A stretch of DNA of 64,000 bases, from assembly GCF_018143015.1 (NCBI RefSeq), contig NC_054751.1:30457783-30521782 (forward strand). Direction: 5' to 3'. This document shows positions 12,801 through 24,342 of the stretch, piece after piece. How positions within the stretch are numbered: the first letter of the stretch is position 1; each line of letters opens with the position of its first letter. Position numbers and translations under genes: made by a program. Source of the stretch: Lytechinus variegatus. Lineage: Eukaryota > Echinodermata > Echinoidea > Temnopleuroida > Toxopneustidae. A model generated the notes under the pieces. The model searched no databases. It saw nothing but the letters and a program-made list of their open reading frames with translations, and had not been told where the DNA came from.

Positions 12801-15800
12801 GGGTGTATCTGTTGAATTACCATCATAACTTTGAAAGTTTATGGATCTGATTCATGAAACTTGTACATAAGAGTAATCAAGTATCACTGAACATCCTGTT
12901 CGAGTTTCAGGTCACATGATCAAGGTCAAAGGTCATGTAAGGTCAATGAACTTTGGCCATGTTGGGGTTTTTTGTTGAATAACCATCATATCTCTGTAAG
13001 TTTATTGGTCTAGTTCATAAAAAGTGGACATAAGAGTAACCATGTATCACTGAACATCTTGTGCGAGTTAGAGTAGTATTCAAAGTGAGCACTGCTGCTA
13101 TATTGAACCGCGTGATGCAGGTGAGACGGCCAGAGGCATTCCACTTGTTCTTAAATTTGATTTTACTCTGTTTATTAAAAAATCATTACCTTCACATATC
13201 TCTCACAATGGACCATAATTTCCTACATATATTTTATAATAAAATATGTTACTTATTCCAATCTTGAACATTTTACCCTTTTTTACCAGTTGATAGGTAT
13301 CAACCTGTGTCTGGAAAGAATCAACAGCATGGCCGAGGAAGCGAAGAAGAAGGCCGGTATTGATACTCAAACTCCACTTGAGGCACTGGTAAGAAGAGAA
13401 TTTTACAAAGACATTGGTTGGGTTTACTTCTTCCCATAGGAATGCATGCTCATAATGTAGATCCACTTTCATGAAGTATTATCAATACTTCTTGATGTTG
13501 CAAAACCGCTCTCCAGGGCCCTGTTTTACAAAGAGTTACGATCGATCCAATCAATCTCAAATGTATGGAAATCCATTTATACCATAATTTTTTTTCTACA
13601 GGAAATTTGCTCAATTTCCTTAGTAAACATAAAAAATCACACTGAATCTTCAAGAGAATGATGAATATACAAGTACATCACATCTGGAAAATATTTTTAA
13701 TAAACATGCATTTTATTTCCCTTTCATAAACCCAATTATGCGGCTAATAGCAGCATAATTTGGTCGTAAAATCGAAGGAGGACCAGAGTTATCCGCATTA
13801 TTTTGATGCTGCAATTATCCGCATAATAGCGGCATCGGGACCAGATTTTTACTTTATGAACGCATTCCCAAAGTAATGCGGATAATTGCGGTCACAAGGT
13901 CACCCTTTTCCAACGCAACCCCATCCGAGGGGGCGTGTGCAGTTGCCATGATGATTATCCACATTTTTCAGGACGGGCACTCGTAAAAATAATGCGGATT
14001 ATTTTCAGAGTTTGTGAAAGCAATTTTTATTGAATTTTCCGCATTACTCTTAGGCGGCTAATTGGAGGATGGGTTTATGAAAAGGGTATTAGATGTTGAC
14101 GTTGCTGACCGTCCATAGTTGTGGTTGATCGAATCAATCGCAACTCTTTGTAAGACGGGGCCCGGATGATTCATTCACTTGGAAGGAGAGGTCGAGTTGT
14201 GATGCATGCTTCTTGTACGGATGCATCTTGTATCGATGCATGCTTCTTGTTTTACTCAAACAGGAAACGCATTTACACATCAGCATAATGTGAATGCATA
14301 AACAGAGTTGGTGTTGCTGCTAAGGATCGCTAGAAATATTTTGAATGAAAATGAGCAAGGACATGGCTGGGTTATGAACTAAAACATAACAAAAGGCTTG
14401 TTGTGGTCTGAAAAAATTGAAACACAAGCCAAGCTGTACTGGAATGGACAACACAATTTTTTAATAGGGCACTTGGGGCATCCACCCGGGGCCACTTCCA
14501 TTGACAAGTGGATACCATGCGTGACCATGGTGTCTCGAAAAGCACCCTAAACAAGTATTTTCCATATTCTGAAAATGCACCCCTTAACAAGTAATGGCAT
14601 GTGAAACCCTACCCTTAACAAGTATTTGAAACAAAACAATAGTATTGGCAAGCATTCCCTGAATTGAACCCCTAAACAAGTACAGCAATATTTTAATTGT
14701 TATGTCACGAACGTCGGTTTTACCTTTACCTATAGGGGAAGGCGGGGTAAGTTGAGCATAGGGGCAAGTTGAGCCACCAGCCCCAGGCCAATAATGAATG
14801 AGTCAGACATTGTGGTGGTGTCATGTATTGATGACCCATAGCATAACCCCTAACCCCACCATATTGTTTTCAACTTTGAAACAAAAAGTAGTTTTTTAGA
14901 GGGGAAAATGTAAATTTCAGCCAAAAAAGTAAAAAAAAGAGTGTGAAATAGATAAGTGCTTTATAAACACACATGTCTTTAAATATGATAAAGACATGAT
15001 AACAACATTATTAGTCCAGGTATGGATCTTCATTCTTGTCATAGTCTTTTATATGATAGATGCATAATAAATGTGTGGATACAAAATTATCGCACTAAGT
15101 TCGGACTGGGATAAGTTGAGCCAAACAGCATGGGGCAAGTTGAGCCATGGTAATTCCTATGGTAATGTATCTTAAAAAACAAACAAACCATAAAAATCGA
15201 TTGAAATGCTGGCTGAAAGGAGAAAATTTACATGACTGCTCTTTTCCTTTTAAAGGATGTTAGTATTTATAGAGAATTAGCAAGTGAAAGACTTTAAACA
15301 AAAAATTGACATGCTGGTTCTCCCTCATACATTTTGTACATAGTTTTTGTGGCTCAACTTACCCCAGAAGGTGGCTCAAACTTACCCCATATATGGGGCA
15401 AGTTGAGCCATTTGACATCGTTTTTTTCAAAGGTCACGATGACTTTCAGTGTGGGGATAGAAAGTTATATATAGGTGGAAAATATTTCAGAAGAATTGAA
15501 TTTCAAGGCAAGGTACTTATTTTGACAAGATTATTAATCATATCAATTTTAACAGGCAAAAAGCAAAAACTGTCACAACTTACCCCGCCTTCCCCTACAC
15601 ATCATTGGGTGGGCCACACCTCGCGTACTCTAAACACGTAGTGTTGACTGTTTGGGCAAAAAGTACATCCTTTATAAAACATTTTAGTCTTCATTTTTTA
15701 TACATCACAAATCTGACCCTAAACACATAGCTTTCCTAGCGAAATAGATACCCTTTTTTTATTATTTTAGTGCTTTTTACACCCTTATTACATTATGTAT

Positions 15801-18800
15801 GTATGTAACATGCCCTATCTTGAAAATACATCCTTTTTACATGGTTTTTGGGTCGCGCATGGTATCCACTCGTTAATGTTGTGGGAACCCCCCCCCCGGC
15901 CATTAAAAAGGGGCATCAAGAGTAAAATGTACTTTTCAATGGGACACACTGGATTACCGTAGGGTACCAATGTTTTAGTGAAAAAGGGAACATATTTTGA
16001 CCCATGTTGTCTTTTTAGAAGGGCATCAAGGCCATTCTGGGGGCACCGGAGGCTATGGCCTTTGGTGTGTTAATAGGAGCTCTGTAACGGTATTCTATTT
16101 TCTTTCTTTTTTTAGCCTTGATGATTCTTTGACTTAATGTAATATTCCTATTTTTCAGGGTCTTTCTCTGAGTGGTGGCGAGCAAAAGGAAGGTCAGCGT
16201 AAGGTCATTGATGGTATGAAGGGAACCTTTCCATGTGTCAGCAAGAATTATCACATGTGCACTGATACCTATGGAGCCATTGCCACTGCTTGTAAAGCTG
16301 GTGAGTGAATAAAGTCATAGGCCAGAATTCAGGGTCCGTCCAATGTTACAAAGAGTTGCAATCAATCCGATTAATCACTGCTATGACATGCCAGCGATGC
16401 CAGGTAACATCTAGAATGTTAGTTGTCTGTTCAAAGTATTTCCTAATAGGGTTTGTACTCGTGCTTGCATTATTCTCTTGTGTTCTCTCTGTGTTCCTCT
16501 TTGTTTCCAAACGGACATTGTATTTACTCTCTATACACGTGAAGAAATATGGTTAAATTCTGGGCCCTGTTCTACAAAGAGATATAATTGATTCAACCAA
16601 TCGTAACTCTATGGAAATCCATCAGTGTCATAATTTTTCCTACAGGTAATTTGCAAAATGTCCATTGTAAACAAAGGAATACACACCAATTTATCAAGAA
16701 ATCAATGGCTTTATGGATATATATACAAGCAAAGTCAACGGATGAAATTCATGTTTGTTCAAAAAAATTCTAGATATGCATTCATATCTTCATATCTTGT
16801 TTTCTTCTGTCAGTATCATCATTTTTTTAATTTTTCATGAATTATTGTGCACACAGGAGGCATGGATCTAGTACAGATTTCTGGTGCTGGTTTTAACTAT
16901 AAGTTTATCAACCCTAATGGAGCAGTCCATACCTAGCCTACATGTAGCTAATCTTCCTAAAGGCTTATATGTCACATGCAAGTTCAGTATATAATCCTGT
17001 TTTCATCTTATTTGTATCATATCTTTGTTTTTTTTTTTTTCACTCTACATGCATTGTCCACACAGGAGGCATCGTGCTAATCTCTGGTACGGGTTCAAAC
17101 TGCCAGCTGATCAATCCTGATGGAACGGTCCATGGCTGCGGAGGATGGGGTCATATGCTTGGTGATGAAAGCTCAGGTAGGTAAAGATTAACCCCAATAT
17201 TTTTATTGGTTTCACACTGTCTTTCTTAACCCCATACTATTTGCGTAGCCTTGGTTAACGCCTTAACCCCAGACTATCGCGCAGCCTATGAATATTGATG
17301 ATTTTGCCACACAGAGCGTGATTAATGTGCAATTTTGACTTCTGTGATTGGCTATTACCGCTCCACAGAGTGTGATTAACATGCAATTTTGACTTTTGTG
17401 ATTGGCTATAAAACAGCTCCACAGAGCGTGATTAACATGCAATTTTGACTTCTGTGATTGGCTAACAGCTCCACAGAGCGTGATTAACATGCAATTTTGA
17501 CTTCTGTGATTGGCTAACCGCTAGTGAACTGCTAATGCTTAGCCCCACTTTTCCCTAGCCCAACTGCATCTCTTAGCACTGCAATTGTGGTGCTAGCACC
17601 GCAATTAGCCAGCTAACCTTGCTTTTTTTTCAGGGCTAGATTGTACCATACTATTTACCGTGACAGCCCACTTTGCTAAAACGTAGTGTGAAAAACGAAG
17701 TGGGCTTTGCTTAACCCCAGGAAATTGATGGGGCTAAGACCCCCCCCCCCCCCCTTAGCCCCACCAATTTTCTGGGGTTAAGAAAAATATGTGCAGTGTG
17801 AAAAGCAAATTAGTTTCCCAACTGTCCTCTTTTTGTTTCACTCTTACAAAAATTACTAGCAGGACTCTTCAGGAAATTTGCTACCCCATCTACAAATGTG
17901 AAACAAATCTTTCTGTCACTTCTCAATGAGCCTGCAACACTCCAATGGTCTATTCAGTCATGCCAAAGCTCAGCTGCAGTATTTCATGTCATTTCATGTT
18001 CAAAGTCAATGGAAAATTAAATGTAAAATATGTGATATAAATCATGGCTTTAAAAAAAATCTTTTGTGATACATGTCTGAAAAAAAGGCATCCAAACAAA
18101 GAAGATATGACAAGATCATTTTCCAGAGTTGCATGCACAAACTTGTGATATCCAATAAACAAAGTTTAAACTTTTATGGCTCATTTTATCCATTCAAGAA
18201 TTTTATCAATCTCAATAATCCGGGCCTGTCTCACAAAGCGTTGTTATTGATTTGATTGATCTATGGAAAGCCAACATTCTTGAATTTCATATGTTTATTT
18301 GCTTTCGTATTCAGCGTAGAAGATGACATATCATAGCATTGCTGGCTCTCAATAATAATATAGATAATAAAAATAATGATAATAATAATAATAATGATAT
18401 TGATAATAATGATAATAATAATGATAATAATAATTAATGATAATAATTAATGATAAAAGTAATTAATATATTGATAATAATAATAGTGATAATGATAATA
18501 GACAGTAATTGGAGAGCACATATCACACTATGAATTATATTTGTCAGTATGCGCTTCCAAAGGACTTGGGTATTGTAACCCCGGCTGTAATTTGGCAGCT
18601 GTAATTACTCAGAATACAGCACATACGCATTTCAGGGAATTATTTCCTGCCAGGTACCCATTCACTTGACCTGGGTTGAGTGCAGGAAACAAGGCCATGG
18701 CTGGGATTTGAACCCACCACCCTCTGTTTCAAAGTCCAAAGACTTATCCACAGGGCCACATTGCTCCACATACTCTCAATAGTTGAGATTTAATCAAATC

Positions 18801-21800
18801 GATAAAAGTTAATTAATGTATGAAAAATATTTTCATTTGTATTTCCTATTCAGCATACTAGGTATCACACAAAACTGTAATGAATTATTGAATTTTCTGT
18901 ATCTGAATGCAGAGTTGAAATAGTCTCAGGAAACATTAATCATGTTCTGGGTGTCCTCAAGAGGGATATCCTAAAGTCAGCATATGTCTAAAGATCCACA
19001 ACACATTTTCAAGCTCCATTTTTTTTAATAAACGGTGTCCAATATTCTGATTTTGTTATATCTTTTATCTCACCCGTTTTTAAGTTATTTATTTCAATTT
19101 TTCTGTATATCTGGCTCAATTATTTTAATAAAAGATTTGTTCCAACTGGTTTTCTATGGTTATGTCAAACATAAGTTGATACCTTTTTTGTGCGACCTAC
19201 CTGTTTTATACTATCATAATCATGTTATTCCATTTGTAACCCTATTATATGTAAAGATCTTTGTTCACCCAATCGTGTGTGGGAGTGAAGGCCTGTGGGC
19301 CATGGCCCACCTGGTTGGGTGAGAAAGGGTCTAAAATATTTCTCAATCTTGCATTGTACATGCTGTCTTGTTTTTTATTAAGTGCCAAATAAAATAATAA
19401 TAATAATGATTTCATTACATTTCCCATTTAGCTTACTGGATATCACAGAAAGCTGTTAAGATTGTCTTTGATGCTCTAGATAATCTAGCGCCGCCACCAC
19501 ATGACATAGCATATGTTAAAAGAGCCATGGAGGAATACTATGGGGTAAATTTAATCTTTTTTTCTTTTGAGATCAATCTTTACTGAAAGGGGAAGTTCAC
19601 TCTGACAAAATGTTTATTGTAAAAATAGCAGAAAAATAACAATTATTGCTGAAGGTTTGAGAAAAATCCATCAAATAATAAAAACGTTCTTAGAATTTTG
19701 ATTGTTTGATTTGTGATGTCATATGCGAGCAGCATTCCTACATAGTGAATGGTAAAAAATCAATGAAACATCATTTTCTCAGGAAATTGGAAATGGTTTA
19801 TACTGTATCTTTTGTCAATAAACAAATCATTTCACACCCATTCATAAAAAAATAACAAAAATATTTCACTAGGAACCATTAAATAAAATTAAATTCCTGC
19901 ATTTTATATTACATAACAAATGGGGCAGCTGCTCGTTTTCGACATCACAACCCAAAATTTTAAATTCTAATAACATTCTTAATATGTAATGGATTTTCCT
20001 CAAACCTTCACCAGTATTTTTCACTTTTCTGCTATTTTTACATCAAACTTTTTTTCAGAGTGAAATTCCCCTTTAAGACTTATGCCGTGTTGTGTAAATG
20101 TAAATGTGATAAAATGTGTAATTTAGCATAGTGGTTAAATGTCTTTTATTGGCAGTGACTATACTCTACCATGTGCTATTAGCCTTTAATCTACCTAGCT
20201 TCCAAGGCTATACTGTAAAAGCTGTTATTTTCGCGTACAGAATTTTTCCCGACATTTTTCGGGGGTTGTTAAATTCGCGATCGGAAGATGTACAATACAT
20301 TTCCACAGCATTTCAAAGAAGCAAAACTAGTCCAATTCATGTGCAAATTTATACTACCTAAAGTCACCATGCTGATATGTCTTTTGTACATAAATATGTC
20401 CCTGTAAAAACAGTTACAAATTGTGGAAAATGAGGCTTAAATTTCACTTTTTTAACCTTTAGATCTAAAAATTCATCATGCCACAGGATCTATAGGGTTA
20501 ACCAATCTTTAGAATTTGTGTTTTGTTCGATTCATTTTTCAAAAAGTTGGTAAAAAGTGCAAAATTGTGGAATTTTGTGAACAGAATGTTCACCATCAAA
20601 ATTCTGGTCATGTGACTTATGAATATTAATGAGTATGCAAATCACTACCAACACGTGTGTATAGAGTCAATCAGATGACAGTAAAATCAAATTGTTTCAT
20701 GGAAAATACATTTTAATATTACAGTGAGTGTATAAATATTGATAAAATAATGTTAGAAAATAGTTTAGGCCCTGATTTTGTTTGTGAAATTAAAAAAAGT
20801 GAAATTCTAGCTAACTTTTTGAATCACTAACTGTACTTTCTAAGCCTTATTTATGTACATATAAAGGTGCATATTTCCACATCCTTATTATGAAGGATGT
20901 TTTCAAAAGCAAAGCTTTGCTGTTGGGGGCATTGGCACTGACTAAGAAAAGTGTCAATATTTTCGCGTGTTGTTAAATTCGCGGCCGATCGGCAATTCGC
21001 AAAAATAAAACCTGCGAAAATAACAGCTCCTACAGTATCTTTGCCGTTATGCTAAGCTTAGCGATACGCCTGATGCGAATGAGTACAAACCCCCTGCCTG
21101 TACACTCCCATCTTGGTTCAGTCATTTTATTTTTATCGACCAGGATTTGGTGCGGATTTTTTTTTACTACTACCGGACTTTAACAATAAAGAATACAATA
21201 ACTATAGCAAGATTGAAGTGAATGGGCAGCATGTTCGTAGTCTTCTGTATCAGACATATTGCTTGCATTTCGTGTGACATCATCAGACTTGTAAAAGCAA
21301 AGACAAAGCTGTAGGCTCCATCTACATAGATTAAGGCTATGCACCTATCAATTCGCTGGCGATGCAGCTTTCTCCTCTACCGCACCCAGGCTGTAAAGAA
21401 TAAGCTCCCTCCTCTGAAATTGTTCAAATTTAAACAAAATAAGACCTACCTATTCTAATGTCCTCTCTTATGCACTGTCTAGTATTAACTATTGATATTC
21501 TATATCCCGTATGCTGACCATGGATGGCATTTCAAAGTAGTTTGCTTCTTGTGAAAAAGAAAAAAAAATCATTCCCAGGAGTTCACGGGCCTGTCAGAAT
21601 TTCCAAATGGCTTGAATAAGTAGAATAGGTGACATGTTAGGGGGATTCAGCAACTTGATACTTGATGCGATAATTCCTCTTGCAGCTCCAAAACGCTAAA
21701 CTGGAATGAACTTTACAATATGTCGTGAAAGATTGGTGTCATAGTGAAGATCTCTATTTTAAAATAAAAGGAGAGTGCGATGTGCACTGGCCCTGGATAT

Positions 21801-24342
21801 AAAAGTGCATAAACAGAAAGACTCACACACACAGCATTTAGCCATAATGTATTAAGGGTGTCTCATAGATTTTGTATATATTCAAATGATTTTTGTATCA
21901 TTCCATTGGTAACCATCTTCAGTCTCTTGTTTACTTTTTCTTCAGATTTCTGAGAGATTTGGCCTTTTAGACCAAGTTTATACCAACTTCGACAAATCAA
22001 AGTTCGCTGGCTTCTGCAAGCGGCTATCCGTAGGTAAAGAGACACATGCTGTTCATTTCTTTTTTTCGATTGCTAATTTGAAAGAATGATTCTGATTGGT
22101 TCCCATTCAGTCTACTGGGCAAAATGCGCATGTAACGATGATCGTGATAGGCCATTTCATTCAGCAATTAAGCGCTAATCTTTGTGTTCGAGGACCCCGG
22201 TGTATGTATAACACCGCCCAAAGTACAGGCTTATGAGGCTGGCTTGAAAGCCTGCATTGAAGGGGGCTTCAAACCTGACACGTGTAACTCGAGTGAATGT
22301 CAAAGTTGCCATTTGGCCCCATATAATCAATGTAGTTCTCATTGAGCTGTACGAGATTCTTCTGACGTAATAAGAGCAAGCCTTCTTCGTCACATCTTTC
22401 AGGAGCTCGAGATGATGCTGACCCTCTGTGTCTATGGCTGTTCCATGAAGCAGGAAGACTACTAGGAAGGCACATCGTGGCTGTATCTCCAAAGATAGAT
22501 AAGGTGAGCTGGGTCACTGTTTAGTCCATAAGCAATTGTTTACATGGTGACAGGTAATGGTGTTTCTGTTTCAGTTGTGGCATAACTCCTGAGGAACTCG
22601 GCAGCGCAGCTTTCTACCGCATTTATGCCATGTTATTATCTCAGCTTTAGCACTGCTATCCTGCTCAGGTGCTAGTATTTAAAGGGGAATAAAACCCTTG
22701 GAACAAGTGGGCTTGTGTGGAAAGTGAAAAATAAGAAAATAAGATCAGAGAAAGTTTGAGAAAAATCGGACAAATAATGTGAAAGTTATGAGCATTTGAA
22801 TTTTGCGATCACTAATGCTATGGAGATCCCTCCATTGGCAATGCGACACATATGTGTGATGTCACATGTGAACAACCTTCCCTTTGATGGACTATAAAAT
22901 ACCCCCAAAATGTCTCATTTTGCTCTTTCTTATGGTGATAACAACTCTTTATCCACAATATATTCTTTAAAATTTTGTATTACAAGCCCTCCTCTAGAAA
23001 GAATTAATGATCTACTGATAGATGTGATAAAAGAGGCATTTTAAGTGAAATAAATACAAAAGCAATAAGAAAGTTGTTCACATGTGATATCACACATCTT
23101 TGTCCCATTGCCAATGGGAGGATATACATTACAATAATGATTTAAACTTCAAATGCTCATAACTTAATTCATTCAATTTTTTTTCAAATTTTTGTTGATC
23201 TGTTTCTTTGATTTGTCTGTTTTCACACATGCTATCTTGTTCCAAAGGTTTCATTTTACTTTAAAGAATTCTTTCTTACCTGGTTCCCATTTACTTCACC
23301 TGGATGGAGAGTGGCAAATGTAGGTAGATGCCTTGCCAAAGGATGTGAGTGCCATGGTGATGGTGGGGTGTGAACCCTGCACCCGTGGTTCAAAGTCTTG
23401 AAACTTTTCCACTAATCCACAGCACCTCTTTATGGTAGGAAGATAAGTAGAAAAATGTACAATTCATGTGAATAAACATGTTGTGCAAAAGGTGCATCGG
23501 TCATTCCCCGATTGAGGATTCATTGTTGTGATCAAGAATCATTTGTTCAAGAGTTGTTTGTAGCATTTTCCTATTTTATATTTCTTTGCAGACACTGTTA
23601 AATGGTGAAGGTGGATTGAGGATCGTCTGTGTTGGGTCTGTGTGGAAAAGCTGGGATCTATTAAAGGAAGGTAACCAAGATTCTCTTCATGTTGAATTAT
23701 AATTTTGAAGATTACAGGGCACATTTTATCACATTCTTTTTATGGTGTGAAATTGTGCATTTGTTATGTTGAATGATAGCTTTGAAGAATAAAGGGCACA
23801 TTTCACAACATTCTTTTTGTGTGAAATACTGCAGCCAAAAAAAGAGGACTCTAGTCTCGGCATTGGCTTTCCAGCCTTGTCCATGAAATTTCCAGTAAGT
23901 AGTGAAAGAGGAGGGGGGGCGGGAGGGGAATGATGAACCTAAGAAAAAGTCTTAAATTGAAATTGAAAGGTGAATTGTTATAACATCCCATAGGAAGTCG
24001 TCGTAAATTATGAAATAGGATAAGAATGGACCAGCACAAGCAAGCCAAAAAATCCCTAATAGTGATAAACACATGTTAGGAGGATGCACCAAAGCTTATA
24101 TAGACAGGCTTTATACTATTTCCTTTTCTCTTCTCCCATCCACTACCCTTTGTTATAAAGGTTTTCTGGCCGGCTTATCGAGACCTGACGAGTCTTACCC
24201 AGACATCCAGGAATTCACTCTGCTCAAGCTAAAGGAGTCCTCGGCTATCGGAGCAGCCAGGCTTGGAGCCCAGGTCCTCGACTTTGACCTCCAGGTCGAC
24301 TACGACTCCACTGTTGACGTCCTCTACCAACACAAACCATAA
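9805..24342 (+). CDS. NAGK: N-acetyl-D-glucosamine kinase (10 coding exons)
   Basis: Coding exons: 9805-9845, 10472-10556, 13290-13388, 16159-16300, 17066-17176, 19432-19544, 21946-22033, 22403-22503, 23592-23670, 24161-24342. All have GT-AG borders and the phases agree throughout. They total 1041 nt, 346 residues plus TAA (human 344). The enzyme phosphorylates GlcNAc at O6 with ATP in the cytosol, salvaging amino sugar from lysosomal breakdown (family knowledge). Visible landmarks are GGIEGGATHS at residues 10-19 (phosphate loop of the ROK/hexokinase fold), LSLSGG near 77-82, the CTDTYGA block with the likely catalytic Asp111, ISGTGSN at 128-134 followed by [23 protein letters not shown], and VGSVWKSW near the C-terminus. 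The start context AAGATGG is good. Two extra decayed exon copies lie in introns 2 and 4. The introns are full of short transposons. Confidence 0.96.
10582..11136. mobile_element. CCCGGGGG-ended MITE, copy A (NAGK intron 2)
   Basis: Ends CCCGGGGGGG, then CCACTTACATTGATGAGTGG and ATACCATGCGCGACC on the left, with the complement on the right. Flanked by TGACAAT on both sides (575-581 and 11137-11143). Non-coding, about 555 bp. It has the same internal phrases as copies B-E (CGTGTTTAGGGT, GGATGTCCTTTT). Copies C and D show an 8-bp duplication. Confidence 0.85.
11174..11925. repeat. GAT/GGT microsatellite in a two-copy tandem duplication
   Basis: Two blocks (about 11174-11505 and 11580-11925) each run from a GGTCATAGAGTAAAAATTA leader through AGCTGATGATGAAGAGGAG and a GAT/GGT-rich microsatellite to an ACAATAATGATGAT and GAACAACATAT tail. 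The block between them is the dead NAGK exon 2 copy. Open frames here are only microsatellite translation. Confidence 0.8.
11511..11577 (+). pseudogene. Decayed tandem copy of NAGK exon 2
   Basis: The stretch matches the last two thirds of NAGK exon 2 (10495-10556). It reads [20 protein letters not shown] where the exon reads [20 protein letters not shown]. It is open in frame but has no AG acceptor in front, and the GTGAGG donor of the true exon is replaced by ATCATC. Flanking intron sequence is duplicated too: the block ATCACGGTCATAGAG near 11179 recurs as ATCATGGTCATAGAG near 11580. The duplication therefore covered exon plus intron and predates the transposon now at 10582-11136, which is missing from the second copy. 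Splicing it in seems unlikely. Confidence 0.8.
12049..13127 (+). mobile_element. Satellite-bearing element, plus copy, in NAGK intron 2
   Basis: Starts GTCTCACCTGC and ends GCAGGTGAGAC, an 11-bp inverted terminal match. A short leader (CGCCGCTTTTCCGACGGCGG) precedes about six tandem units of about 167 bp, each with AAGGTCAAAGGTCA, TCAATGAACTTTGGCC, CATCATAACTTTGAAAGT and TCACTGAACATCCTG. A reverse copy is at 5503-6311 and a stray fragment at about 47840-48120. A non-autonomous DNA element of unknown superfamily. Confidence 0.75.
13516..14163. mobile_element. GGGCCCTG-ended MITE interrupted by another MITE
   Basis: Left end GGGCCCTGTTTTACAAAGAG, right end CTCTTTGTAAGACGGGGCCC. Related ends occur alone at about 1262, 16562 and 18222, so the family is common here. 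The middle is displaced by the element at 13721-14084. Confidence 0.6.
13721..14084. mobile_element. Nested MITE with TTTCATAAACCC ends
   Basis: Left end CTTTCATAAACCCAATTATG followed by CGGCTAAT. Right end ATTAGCCG on the opposite strand, then GGGTTTATGAAAAG. It contains repeated ATAATGCGGATAAT-type phrases in both orientations. No coding. Confidence 0.6.
14485..15898. mobile_element. CCCGGGGG-ended MITE, copy B, split by a TA-flanked element
   Basis: Left part 14485-14734 starts CCCGGGGCCACTTCCATTGA; right part 15596-15898 ends with the complementary GGTATCCACTCGTTAATG and a C-rich run. Together the two parts match copies A, C and D. No clean target duplication. It must be older than the insertion it carries. 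Confidence 0.75.
14735..15595. mobile_element. TA-flanked MITE (GGGGAAGG ends) inside copy B
   Basis: Left end GGGGAAGGCGGGGTAAGTTG, right end its exact complement, with TA on each side (14733-14734 and 15596-15597). The phrase GGGCAAGTTGAGCCA recurs inside on both strands. TA duplication fits the Tc1/mariner superfamily (family knowledge). Non-coding, 861 bp. Confidence 0.8.
16857..16936 (+). pseudogene. Decayed copy of NAGK exon 5, upstream of the true exon
   Basis: After an intact-looking acceptor (GTGCACACAG) the sequence reads [20 protein letters not shown], then NGAVHT and a stop codon. True exon 5, 200 bp downstream, reads [20 protein letters not shown]. The shared acceptor sequence (CACACAG then GAGGCAT) shows the copy included the splice site. 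It has one extra codon relative to exon 5, the ATP-site motif SGTGSN is altered to SGAGFN, and the downstream part (CGGWGHM block and donor) is lost. Using it would truncate NAGK. I read it as a dead exon duplicate. Confidence 0.82.
17210..17803. mobile_element. MITE with TTCACACTG ends in NAGK intron 5
   Basis: Left end has TTCACACTGTCTTTCTTAAC then CCC; the right end has GGGTTAAG and GTGCAGTGTGAAAA in the opposite sense. It carries the phrase GGGGCTAAG/CTTAGCCCC near a C run at about 17738-17754. It also contains the four-copy tandem repeat at 17308-17516. Confidence 0.55.
17308..17516. repeat. Four-copy tandem repeat, about 50-57 bp unit
   Basis: Each unit has CACAGAGCGTGATTAA, then TGCAATTTTGACTTCTGTG and ATTGGCTA. 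The reverse strand of each unit carries AGCCAAT, a CCAAT-box-like word. The copies differ by small indels in the linker. Located in NAGK intron 5. Confidence 0.8.
18355..18775 (-). mobile_element. tRNA-derived SINE, minus strand, with simple-repeat tail
   Basis: On the minus strand from 18775: a tRNA-like head with TGGCCCTGTGGATAAGTC (A-box region) and TGGGTTCAAATCCC (B box). A body follows with GGTCAAGTGAATGGGTACC, then a tail of TTATTATC-type repeats (18355-18500 on the plus strand). A sister copy is at 23275-23445. Confidence 0.7.
19030..19405 (+). mobile_element. Possible 3' tail of a non-LTR element
   Basis: T-rich non-coding sequence containing GGCCATGGCCCACCTGGTTG and ending AAATAAAATAATAATAATAA, a tail typical of retroposed DNA. 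No reverse transcriptase is present. A weak call from the tail alone. Confidence 0.3.
19586..20074. mobile_element. TTAA-type MITE in NAGK intron 6
   Basis: Left end AAAGGGGAAGTTCACTCTGA, right end the complement of AAAGGGGAATTTCACTCTGA, with TTAA overlapping the right border (20073-20076). Inverted similarity continues inwards (CAGAAAAATAACAATTATTG against the reverse of the right arm). Non-coding. Confidence 0.65.
20213..21035. mobile_element. TA-flanked foldback MITE with TGTTATTTTCGCG ends
   Basis: Left end CTGTAAAAGCTGTTATTTTC, right end complement CTGTAGGAGCTGTTATTTTC, with TA outside each (20211-20212 and 21036-21037). Second inverted words TTGTTAAATTCGCG occur near 20265 and 20972. 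Fits a mariner-type non-autonomous element. Non-coding, 823 bp. Confidence 0.78.
21038..21945. other. Rest of NAGK intron 6
   Basis: No gene, no clear repeat. Ordinary AT-rich intron leading to the acceptor TTCTTCAG before exon 7 at 21946. Confidence 0.4.
22683..23260. mobile_element. TTAA-flanked MITE in NAGK intron 8
   Basis: TTAA at 22679-22682 and 23261-23264. Ends AGGGGAATAAAACCCTTGGA and the complement of AGTAAAATGAAACCTTTGGA. Inner words TGTGATGTCACATGTGAACA and the matching reverse near 23080 show it folds back. Same target preference as 3308-4980. Confidence 0.78.
23275..23445 (-). mobile_element. tRNA-derived SINE, minus strand
   Basis: Minus-strand head GGTGCTGTGGATTAGTGGAA (A-box region), then GCAGGGTTCACACCCC (B box). 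The body shares the words around CAGGTGAAGTAAATGGGAAC with the SINE at 18355-18775. Short and without its own AT tail. Confidence 0.65.

Noticed and set aside
14735-15595. Possible coding exon at 15306-15641
   Set aside because: It lies across a TA-flanked MITE and its border, and matches no protein I know.
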